Source: Lewinella sp039816955 (GTDB lineage: Bacteria > Bacteroidota > Bacteroidia > Chitinophagales > Saprospiraceae). Taken from it: a stretch of 36,558 bases of DNA. Made by a program: the position numbers and the translations under genes. This document shows, one piece after another, positions 17,002-23,182 of the stretch. Within the stretch, counting starts at the first letter, position 1, and each line of letters starts with the position of its first letter. Where the stretch lies: the NCBI GenBank assembly GCA_039816955.1, contig JBCBWU010000057.1:1-36558 (forward strand), read 5' to 3'. The notes beneath the pieces were generated by a model. That model searched no databases, had not been told where the DNA came from, and saw nothing but the letters and a program-made list of their open reading frames with translations.

Positions 17002-17030
17002 TTTTGTAACACCTGCCCAACTTCCGCATC
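17002..17030 (+). promoter_or_regulatory. Candidate ECF-sigma promoter upstream of the sigma gene
   Basis: TTTTGTAACAC (17002-17012), 12 bases, then CGCATCCAA from 17025. The same arrangement with the same spacing occurs at 17928-17956. GTAAC-type -35 boxes are usual for ECF sigma factors, and the pair brackets this sigma gene, so autoregulation is likely. The ATG lies 26 bases after the CGCATC box. A primary-sigma reading (TTTG at 16973, TACTTTTG at 16999) overlaps it. Confidence 0.55.
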
Positions 17031-17056
17031 CAAGCTACAAAGCACGTTCAAAAACT

Positions 17057-17926
17057 ATGCAGAATCCGCTGAAGTTAGAGTACACTGAATCATTAGATCG
17101 AGAGCTGGTTCAACTGGCGTTGGGGGGGGATCGACAGGCGCTGGAACAGCTCATTCAGCTCCACCAGCCCTTTATTTACAATGTAGCCTGGAAAATGGTG
17201 CATGATCCAAACGATGCGCTGGATCTTACGCAAGAGGTGTTGATAAAGGTCATTACAAAGCTATCGCAGTTTAAGTTCAAGAGTTCATTTCGCACTTGGT
17301 TATACCGCATTGTTATGAACGAATTTTTACAAGCTAAGCGGCGTAAAACCGAAACGCAGTTCACTACTTTCGAGGACTTGGGTGAACGATTAGACGCTAT
17401 TCCGAATGCTGAACTCAATCGAGAAGAAGAGATTGTGTTTGAAGAACTATCCAAAGAAATGCAAGTTCGTTGTATGTCGGGGATGTTGATGTGTCTCACC
17501 CGCGAACAACGTCTCATTTTTATTGTGGGAGATTCGTACGGGGTTGATCATACCCTTGGTGCTGAGATTTTTGAGATCAGCAAGCAGAACTTCCGTGTCA
17601 AGCTACACCGGGCGCGTCAGCACTTGTACAACTACATGCAGAACAAGTGTGGATTGGTCAATAAGGACAATCCCTGCCGCTGTCCAAAGAAAGCCAAAAC
17701 GCTCAAGAAGATGGGAGTGTTGGACGAGGAGAAGATGACCTTTACCAAGTCTTTTCAACATTCGGTCGCTGACTACGCGGAGGCTAACTACCAGGAGGCT
17801 AGGGATGTGTACGATGAGACCATAACAACGCTGTTTCGGGAGCACCCAGCCCGTACTTCCTTTGACCGGGAGACCTTTCTGAATACGATTCTGAAGGACA
17901 ACGAATTTTTGAAATTTTTTGAGTGA
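17057..17926 (+). CDS. ECF-type RNA polymerase sigma factor with C-terminal extension
   Basis: 289 residues, about 100 longer than a typical ECF sigma factor. Region 2 spans about residues 20-100 (DALDLTQEVLIKVITKLSQF and FRTWLYRIVMNEF) and region 4 about 130-195 (LTREQRLIFIV, then a helix-turn-helix with FEISKQNFRVKLHRARQHL). After region 4 a Cys-containing motif, CGLVNKDNPCRCPKK, with Cys198, Cys207 and Cys209, leads into an 80-residue helical tail. No anti-sigma factor gene adjoins it, so the tail may provide control or metal/redox sensing; that is an inference. The SRPBCC operon begins 192 bases downstream behind a matching promoter sequence. Confidence 0.88.
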   Translation: MQNPLKLEYTESLDRELVQLALGGDRQALEQLIQLHQPFIYNVAWKMVHDPNDALDLTQEVLIKVITKLSQFKFKSSFRTWLYRIVMNEFLQAKRRKTETQFTTFEDLGERLDAIPNAELNREEEIVFEELSKEMQVRCMSGMLMCLTREQRLIFIVGDSYGVDHTLGAEIFEISKQNFRVKLHRARQHLYNYMQNKCGLVNKDNPCRCPKKAKTLKKMGVLDEEKMTFTKSFQHSVADYAEANYQEARDVYDETITTLFREHPARTSFDRETFLNTILKDNEFLKFFE

Positions 17927-17927
17927 G

Positions 17928-17956
17928 TTTTGTAACACTTCCCATTTAAACGCATC
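17928..17956 (+). promoter_or_regulatory. Candidate ECF-sigma promoter of the SRPBCC operon
   Basis: TTTTGTAACAC (17928-17938), 12 bases, then CGCATCTAA from 17951: the same boxes and the same spacing as at 17002. It starts 2 bases after the sigma gene ends and would give a leader of about 155 bases that contains the palindrome at 18018-18037. Confidence 0.55.
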
Positions 17957-18017
17957 TAATGAATAGAGGCTTAGGCTGCAATTCCTAATTCCCACTTTAC
18001 AAGGAGTACAGTCGAAG

Positions 18018-18037
18018 AGACGCATTGCAATGCGTCT
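18018..18037. repeat. Perfect 20-bp palindrome
   Basis: AGACGCATTGCAATGCGTCT is fully self-complementary. It lies between the candidate promoter and the first SRPBCC gene, so it could be an operator or an RNA hairpin. Similar palindromes of the form GACGC-n-GCGTC occur as dispersed repeats in other genomes, and a related one is at 29990-30005. Confidence 0.6.
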
Positions 18038-18118
18038 ATACCGCGGTGAAGATCAAACCAGTTGATTCACAGCTGACCTCGCTAATCAATTAATTTAATA
18101 CAATAAAGTAAACCAATA

Positions 18119-18613
18119 ATGGAATTGAAAAAATCAGTGCTGATTCGTCAGCCTATAGGAAAGGTATGGGATATACTGGGGAACCAATTCACACAAGCTG
18201 ATCAATGGGCAAGTGGATTGTACCACTCAGAAGGTAAAGGCAAACCCGAGATTTCCGGCGCTGTATGCGACCAGCGATCTTGTCAAACGAGCTTCGGGAA
18301 TGTAACGGAAAAGCTCAGAACGCTTGATGCTGAAAACAAAATACTATCCTACGAAGTCATTGAGGGTTTTCCCTTCTTTGTAGAACGCGGTGTCAATACC
18401 TGGAAACTTTTCCCCGATGCACAAGGCACCCGCGTCGAAGTATGCCTTGAACTTACAACCAAAGGCTTGTTTGGTACAGTAATGGCCCCGATGCTAAAAT
18501 GGCAAATGGGAGGCATCCTGGAGGCCGCTGTTGACGATTTGAAACAGTATGTAGAAACTGGCGAACCCAGCCATCGTAAGGCTAAAGAACTTGCCAAAGC
18601 CCAAGCTGCTTAG
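18119..18613 (+). CDS. SRPBCC family protein (polyketide cyclase/dehydrase type), cytosolic
   Basis: 164 residues with no signal peptide. The opening LKKSVLIRQPIGKVWDILG is the first strand and helix of the START/Bet v1-like fold, a C-D-Q-R-S-C segment and ILSYEVIEGFPFFV form the central sheet, and the long C-terminal helix carries VDDLKQYVETGE. The fold makes a hydrophobic pocket for lipids or polyketides, but no catalytic residue can be named. It is the first gene after the sigma factor and the only one of the three local SRPBCC genes without an export signal. The ending KQYVETGE closely matches the paralogue at 19655 (RHYVETGE), pointing to duplication. Confidence 0.8.
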   Translation: MELKKSVLIRQPIGKVWDILGNQFTQADQWASGLYHSEGKGKPEISGAVCDQRSCQTSFGNVTEKLRTLDAENKILSYEVIEGFPFFVERGVNTWKLFPDAQGTRVEVCLELTTKGLFGTVMAPMLKWQMGGILEAAVDDLKQYVETGEPSHRKAKELAKAQAA

Positions 18614-18699
18614 GGACAATAGGGTAGCATACATTATGACTATTCTCGCTGTACCTCCGCGCAGCGACTACTTCTAAATATTTTAAAACTGTAACCACA

Positions 18700-19056
18700 A
18701 TGGAAACGAATGCTATTGCCATTCGCCTGGTTGAGCTATTGCGTGAAGGAAAGTTCGAAACGATCTATGACGAACTTTTTGATACTGATCGGGTGCGGCA
18801 CATCGAACCCCAATCCGAACACTTTTCCGAAGTTGTTGGGGTAGCAGCCATCAAAGAAAAAGACGCTTTGATGACTGCCAATATTGCCAGCTTTGGCAAC
18901 ATGGAGGTGGGTGATCCCATCGTAGCTGGGCGTCACTTTGCCATTCCGTACAAGATGTCATTTACACTGAAAGATGGCACTCCAGTAAACATGGATGAAA
19001 TCATCCTTTACGAAGTGGACAATGGCAAAGTTGTCCTAGAACAATTCTTCTATTAA
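18700..19056 (+). CDS. SnoaL-like (NTF2-superfamily) protein
   Basis: 118 residues, a normal length for a single NTF2-like domain. The helix FETIYDELFDTDRVRHIEP, a loop to VVGVAAIKEKDALM, and the last strands DEIILYEVDNGKVVLEQFFY follow the cone-shaped alpha+beta pattern. Related proteins are polyketide cyclases, isomerases or simple ligand-binding proteins; the usual Asp/His acid-base pair cannot be assigned with confidence. Its position between SRPBCC genes, 86 and 43 bases away, suggests a shared hydrophobic substrate and joint control by the upstream sigma factor. Confidence 0.75.
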   Translation: METNAIAIRLVELLREGKFETIYDELFDTDRVRHIEPQSEHFSEVVGVAAIKEKDALMTANIASFGNMEVGDPIVAGRHFAIPYKMSFTLKDGTPVNMDEIILYEVDNGKVVLEQFFY

Positions 19057-19099
19057 TTCCTAATTGTCGCTTTACAGAAAGTGGCCAAAATGTAAAACA

Positions 19100-19624
19100 A
19101 TGAAAATTCTGAAATTAATTTTTGTAGCAATCGGGCTGTTATTGATAGGCTTTGTTCAAGCCCAAACTGCAGATGCAGATATCACTAAATCACAAATCAT
19201 CGCCGCCTCGGCAGATGAGGTTTGGGAGCGCTTGCGCCAACTAGATGGCTTAGAAGAAATTATCCCTGACTTTTTGGGTGACTCCTGGCTAGTTGCCGGA
19301 GCTGAGCCAGGTGTAGGTGCTAAGCGAAGCTGTGCCGCTCCCGGTACGCCCAAGGGGCAGGCCTCTTATACCGAACAGATTTTGGAGTACGATGATGAGA
19401 AGCGTTACTACGTCTACGCGGTGGTAGAAGGCGTTCCCGCTAAGGGCATGGTCAATTCCTTTAAGGTGGTCGATTTAGGTTACCAAAAATGTATGGTGGT
19501 TTGGACCTCTTCTATGGAAGCCTTTATTGAAAATCCGCAGATGACGGAGGAGCAATTCCTTGGCTTTATCAACTCTGCTGGTGATGCTATGCTCGCAGGT
19601 CTTGATCGCTTACACAGTAAGTAA
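19100..19624 (+). CDS. Secreted SRPBCC family protein
   Basis: 174 residues from ATG 19100; this start begins a clear signal peptide (LIFVAIGLLLIGFVQAQ), so an ATG 12 codons upstream is rejected. The mature part has the SRPBCC elements: KSQIIAASADEVWERLRQLD, GVGAKRSCAAPGT and YTEQILEYDDEKRYYVY, and ends in the long helix FINSAGDAMLAGLDRL. It should lie in the periplasm. It is third in the group downstream of the sigma gene, with the next paralogue 30 bases on. Lipid or polyketide binding is a family-level inference only. Confidence 0.8.
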   Translation: MKILKLIFVAIGLLLIGFVQAQTADADITKSQIIAASADEVWERLRQLDGLEEIIPDFLGDSWLVAGAEPGVGAKRSCAAPGTPKGQASYTEQILEYDDEKRYYVYAVVEGVPAKGMVNSFKVVDLGYQKCMVVWTSSMEAFIENPQMTEEQFLGFINSAGDAMLAGLDRLHSK

Positions 19625-19654
19625 CATTCAATTAATCCTTAAAGAACAAAGCTC

Positions 19655-20266
19655 ATGAGATTTTATCAATGGCTCTTACTACTGGGCGGTTTTGCTTTAA
19701 TAAACAGCAGCTTATGGGCCCAAAGTATGGAAAAGAAATTCCGCACCATCAAGGCGGAATTACAGATTAATGCCTCTGCAGAGCGGGTTTGGCAAGCAAT
19801 GGTGCTCGACTATGGTGAAATCGCCAATTTCTCGCCCTACATCTATGCTTCGAACTATGAAAACGGCTCGTTAAAAGGAGAGCTTGGCGCAGAACGCAAG
19901 TGCAATTTCAATGAAAAAGGTACTCGCTGGTCGCACGAACGCATCATGGATATCAACTATGAGGATATGGTGATGAGAAATGCGGTAATCGATGCTGGAA
20001 AGTTTCCACTGGATCAGGATAATTCTCAGGCTTATTACCGGGTACAGGATAATGGGGATGGTACCTGTACTGCCTCCTACGAGTTTCAGTTTCGTACCAA
20101 ACCAGCCTTTATGGGAGGACTTGCCAAAGGCAGCTTTGCCAAGACCTTGGCCGGAACCTTAGTTGGCCTGCGGCACTACGTGGAAACCGGAGAGAAGGTG
20201 AATGCGGAGAACGAACGCTATGATGAAATCAAAGAACGCTACCCCGAGCCATCGGTGATGAAATGA
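19655..20266 (+). CDS. Secreted SRPBCC family protein
   Basis: 203 residues with a signal peptide ending near SSLWAQ (residue 23). The domain begins IKAELQINASAERVWQAMV and contains GAERKCNFNEKGTRWSHERI and the terminal helix GLRHYVETGEKVNAENERY. It shares the G-x-x-R-x-C pattern with the other SRPBCC genes here and with the truncated one at 6.4 kb, so these are one expanded subfamily. Periplasmic location is predicted; the ligand is unknown. It is the last gene of the proposed sigma-controlled operon, followed within 12 bases by a repeat element that may end the transcript. Confidence 0.8.
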   Translation: MRFYQWLLLLGGFALINSSLWAQSMEKKFRTIKAELQINASAERVWQAMVLDYGEIANFSPYIYASNYENGSLKGELGAERKCNFNEKGTRWSHERIMDINYEDMVMRNAVIDAGKFPLDQDNSQAYYRVQDNGDGTCTASYEFQFRTKPAFMGGLAKGSFAKTLAGTLVGLRHYVETGEKVNAENERYDEIKERYPEPSVMK

Positions 20267-20277
20267 TACGCTATTAC

Positions 20278-20444
20278 TAGTGCTTTGCCAGATCGAAATG
20301 ACGGTTGAGTTGTCTGCGAGTTTTGGCTCAGATCAAGAAGCCCCCGGAGCCTGATAGCCATAGCTATCAAGGCGAGGAGGCGACGCAGGGCTGGGGCAAA
20401 AAACGCCACAAATCACTCGGCGATTTTGATCTGACAAAGCACTA
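20278..20444. repeat. 167-bp element with 22-bp imperfect terminal inverted repeats
   Basis: The left end (20278-20299, TAGTGCTTTGCCAGATCGAAAT) and the right end (20423-20444) are inverted copies differing at two positions. Inside, TGATAGC/GCTATCA (20352-20358 and 20363-20369) makes a central hairpin in GC-rich sequence. There is no coding capacity. The form is that of a MITE or a REP-like palindromic unit. No target-site duplication was convincing. Confidence 0.65.
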
Positions 20445-20506
20445 AAACATTAGATTGATTAACCGAGTCCCTGTTGGAGTGAACGGGGACTCCTTTCGTT
20501 TATGCT

Positions 20507-21223
20507 ATGAAAGTACATCTGCTTTTCTTGTTCTTGGTACTGGTCCAAAGTCTGAGTGGTCAATTAGATACCCTCCAACTTCGATACCCAGCCAGTTCCA
20601 CAATTATCGAGGTCTACCTCCGGTCCGCACCAAACCCAAATGAACATACCGCTGTACATTATTTCACCGATGGAAAAAAGCTATTGGAATATGACTTCTT
20701 GGATACGATATTGGTAACAGAAGAAAGGCCTGAAATGGAACCTGCACATTGGGTATTCATAAGTACTATTGACCCGACCACAGGTGTAGATCATCGCAAC
20801 GAATACTTCTTTTGCAATCAAGATTATTTACAATTTATCGATTCTACCTTGATATCCGCAGTGGAGGAGCGATTGGGCATTTCACCAAGACCATCAAACC
20901 GAAGTTTGATCGGCCTCTCGTTTGGTGGACTGAATGCAGCCTATTTCTCGGCAAAAAGCCGAAGCTTTCAAAACTTCGCCTTACTCTCGCCCGTCACCTA
21001 TCCCCGCCCAACGGTAGAACGAGATATCCTCTTTTCGGAAAACACGGATTTGCGAGTATGGCTATCTACCGGAAGAAATGATGCGGAGCAGTATGTTGAA
21101 AAATTAGTAGCAGCTTATCGTGGGAAAGATTTTGAAATAGCGGTTCTAAAAACCGATGGAGGCCATGATTTCTTGAATTGGCGTCAGCAGTTAGCAGAAA
21201 TATTATTGTTTCTATCAAACTAA
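20507..21223 (+). CDS. Secreted alpha/beta-hydrolase, esterase-like
   Basis: 238 residues with a signal peptide (LLFLFLVLVQSLSGQ). A nucleophile elbow of the form G-x-S-x-G is seen in LIGLSFGGLNAAYF; an acidic residue in STGRNDAEQY and a His in DGGHDFLNW complete a plausible Ser-Asp-His triad in the right order. The strand AVHYFTDGKKLL and the overall layout recall the esterase D/IroE-like family of exported hydrolases. The substrate could be a small ester or a siderophore, but nothing nearby specifies it. It is monocistronic and convergent with the HxlR gene. Confidence 0.75.
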   Translation: MKVHLLFLFLVLVQSLSGQLDTLQLRYPASSTIIEVYLRSAPNPNEHTAVHYFTDGKKLLEYDFLDTILVTEERPEMEPAHWVFISTIDPTTGVDHRNEYFFCNQDYLQFIDSTLISAVEERLGISPRPSNRSLIGLSFGGLNAAYFSAKSRSFQNFALLSPVTYPRPTVERDILFSENTDLRVWLSTGRNDAEQYVEKLVAAYRGKDFEIAVLKTDGGHDFLNWRQQLAEILLFLSN

Positions 21224-21248
21224 GACTAATGCTTGAATAATCATCCCG

Positions 21249-21596
21249 TTAGTCATGCTCTATCCCTTCCTCCTCCATCAGTTCCAGTCCAAAGTTGCGA
21301 ATGGTCTCAATGATGGGAATGACTTTTAGGCCGCGTTCTGTGATGGAGTATTCCACCTTAGCTGGCACTACCGGATAAACTTTTCGGTCAACAAAGCCAT
21401 TGGCTTCTAGTTCGCGCAACTGGGAGGTTAACATCTTATCCGAAATTTTGGGAATGCTCTTTTTGAGTTCGCTGTAGCGCAACACTTTATCCTTCAGTCG
21501 CCAGAGCAGCGGCATCTTCCAGGTACCGCCAATCTTGTCTATCGCAAACTCTACTGGGTTATAATAAAGCTTGTGGTTGTGAATGAACTCTGGCAT
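21249..21596 (-). CDS. HxlR family winged-helix transcriptional regulator
   Basis: 115 residues, the typical single-domain length. The family pattern is plain: VEFAIDKIGGTWKMPLLWRL, then RYSELKKSIPKISDKMLTSQLRELEANGFV as the winged helix and YSITERGLKVIPIIE after the wing. HxlR proteins act as dimers and often sense electrophiles or oxidants, usually controlling a neighbouring divergent gene. Here the divergent neighbours encode a DJ-1/PfpI protein and a NADP-binding reductase, a common combination. The only Cys-free sequence here argues against thiol sensing by this protein itself. Confidence 0.9.
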   Translation of the reverse strand: MPEFIHNHKLYYNPVEFAIDKIGGTWKMPLLWRLKDKVLRYSELKKSIPKISDKMLTSQLRELEANGFVDRKVYPVVPAKVEYSITERGLKVIPIIETIRNFGLELMEEEGIEHD

Positions 21597-21618
21597 ATCT
21601 AATTGATTTTCAGTGTGC

Positions 21619-21677
21619 TTACTTCTTGGTAAGTAACGAACATCCTTGTAAGAACGGCAACTAAGGTACGGTACAAG
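21619..21677. promoter_or_regulatory. Candidate operator sites between the HxlR and DJ-1/PfpI genes
   Basis: TTACTT-N6-AAGTAA (21619-21636) is a perfect inverted repeat, and CTTGTA (21645-21650) is mirrored by TACAAG (21672-21677). Both lie in the 128-base divergent intergenic region where the HxlR dimer would be expected to bind. Binding is inferred, not shown. Confidence 0.45.
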
Positions 21678-21724
21678 TGATTTTCATAGTGAGTTTATCA
21701 CAAAGCAAATTTTAAAACACAGCT

Positions 21725-22489
21725 ATGAATATCGTTGAACAGCAGCATTATGTACATGCACACGGGATGCCCACACGTGGCAAAATCTTGATGGTGGCCA
21801 GTAGCCCATCCACTTCGTCGCAAACTGGTTGGCCCATCGGTTTTTGGGCAGCAGAACTCACCCACCCGCTACACGTATTTCAGGAGGGCGGTTATGATGT
21901 GACTATTGCCTCAACGGAGGGTGGTGCCCTGCAAATGGATGCCTACTCTAACCCACTCGATGAAAGCGGTTACTCCGCACATGACGTTATCTCTTTGGGC
22001 TACCTCCAGCAGGATAGTTTCCAGCAGTTGCTTGCAAATACACCTAGTTTTGCTTCGCTTAATCCAGCAGATTACTATGCCATATTCCTGGTGGGAGGGC
22101 AAGGCCCAATGTATACCTTCAAAGGAAATACTGGCCTACAGAAACTATTTGCCGACTTTTACGAATCAGGTAAGCCCAGTGCGGCAGTTTGTCACTCTAC
22201 AACCCTCCTGCTAGAAGCTAAGACTTCTGGTGGAGATTTGGTAGTGGCTGGAAAAACTTGGACCGGCTTCGCTGATGCCGAAGAACAATTCGCCGATCAG
22301 GCGGTCGGACAACGCATCCAACCCTATTGGATCGAATCCGAAGCACGTAAATTGGAAAATACTACCTTTAAAGTTGCTGCTCCCTTTTCGTCCTACGCCA
22401 TTGCGGATGGAAACCTAATTACCGGCCAACAGCAGAATTCCGGTGCGGCGGCAGCGCGTCTTTTAGTAGAACAGTTAGAAAACAAATAA
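21725..22489 (+). CDS. DJ-1/PfpI family protein (class I glutamine amidotransferase-like)
   Basis: 254 residues. The nucleophile elbow with the conserved Cys is SAAVCHSTT, preceded by YYAIFLVGGQGPMYTF; a conserved Glu lies in FWAAELTHPLHVF. The insertions and length place it nearer the Hsp31/HchA-like group than short PfpI proteases. Members act as glyoxalases, deglycase-like or chaperone proteins in electrophile stress; the exact activity needs assay. Control by the divergent HxlR regulator is likely. The next gene starts 4 bases downstream, so they are co-transcribed. Confidence 0.85.
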   Translation: MNIVEQQHYVHAHGMPTRGKILMVASSPSTSSQTGWPIGFWAAELTHPLHVFQEGGYDVTIASTEGGALQMDAYSNPLDESGYSAHDVISLGYLQQDSFQQLLANTPSFASLNPADYYAIFLVGGQGPMYTFKGNTGLQKLFADFYESGKPSAAVCHSTTLLLEAKTSGGDLVVAGKTWTGFADAEEQFADQAVGQRIQPYWIESEARKLENTTFKVAAPFSSYAIADGNLITGQQQNSGAAAARLLVEQLENK

Positions 22490-22493
22490 CAGT

Positions 22494-23111
22494 ATGAAGA
22501 TTGCCATTATTGGTACTGGAAATGTGGGAGGTGCTTTAGCGACCAAATGGGCGCAAGTGGGGCACGAAGTATTCCTTGGAGTAAGAGATGTAGATTCTTT
22601 TAAGGGGCAGGCACTTCTGGATAATCCCAATACCACAGTCCATCCGATCCAGGCGGCTGTTGAGGCGGCGGAGGTGATCCTATTGGCCACGCCTGCACCG
22701 ATGGCGGTAACGGTAGCCCAAAGCCTGGGTAGCACGGAGGGTAAGGTGATTATTGATGCCATGAATATCGTGATGGGCCGAGGCCCGGAAGGATTCGAAA
22801 ATACAGCCGACGCTATCCTTGCTCATACGGCTACCACGGCGGTTGTAAAGTGCTTCAATACCACGGGTTTCAACAATATGGTTGACACCAACTATGGCGA
22901 ACAACAAGCTGACAATTTTGTAGCCGGTGAGAGCGCTTACGCTAAAGAAGTGGCGCAACAACTTTCCGCTGATGCCGGCTTCGCCGAATGTTACGACGTT
23001 GGCGGCAATGATCGTTTCACCCTCATGGAACAATTCGCTTGGTTCTGGATCAACCTGGCGATGTTCCAAGGCCACGGTCGAGGGATTGCTTTTAAGCTTT
23101 TGAAGCGATAA
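22494..23111 (+). CDS. NADPH-dependent F420 reductase-like / NADP-binding oxidoreductase
   Basis: 205 residues. The N-terminus is a Rossmann motif, IAIIGTGNVGGALATKWAQVGHEVFLGVRD, with the Arg of GVRD typical of NADP preference. It also has VILLATPAPM and KCFNTTGFNNM, as in the NADPH:F420 oxidoreductase-like family. Bacteroidota mostly lack F420, so the true acceptor is probably different, perhaps a flavin or quinone. It lies 4 bases after the DJ-1/PfpI gene and completes a presumed stress-response operon. A hairpin with a T-run ends it. Confidence 0.85.
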   Translation: MKIAIIGTGNVGGALATKWAQVGHEVFLGVRDVDSFKGQALLDNPNTTVHPIQAAVEAAEVILLATPAPMAVTVAQSLGSTEGKVIIDAMNIVMGRGPEGFENTADAILAHTATTAVVKCFNTTGFNNMVDTNYGEQQADNFVAGESAYAKEVAQQLSADAGFAECYDVGGNDRFTLMEQFAWFWINLAMFQGHGRGIAFKLLKR

Positions 23112-23140
23112 GTCGTCTAAAATCGTAGATGTTACACCAT

Positions 23141-23182
23141 CCTTTTGGGGATAAGTTCGTTTATTCCCCAAAAGGAATTTTT
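23141..23182 (+). terminator. Intrinsic terminator abutting the next start codon
   Basis: CCTTTTGGGGA (23141-23151) pairs with TCCCCAAAAGG (23165-23175); with one bulge, TAA/TTA extends it around the loop GTTCGT. Five T residues follow at 23178-23182, immediately before the ATG of the FAD oxidoreductase gene at 23183. It should end the upstream operon, and it also forms the 5' leader of the biosynthetic cluster if transcription reads through. Confidence 0.7.

Noticed and set aside
16973..17006. Primary-sigma promoter TTTG-N22-TACTTTTG before the sigma gene
   Set aside because: The duplicated two-box ECF-type motif overlaps it and explains the site better; a housekeeping promoter there is still possible.
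20455..20643. 62-codon frame overlapping the start of the esterase-like gene
   Set aside because: It overlaps the signal peptide of the real gene in another frame and has no protein-like pattern.
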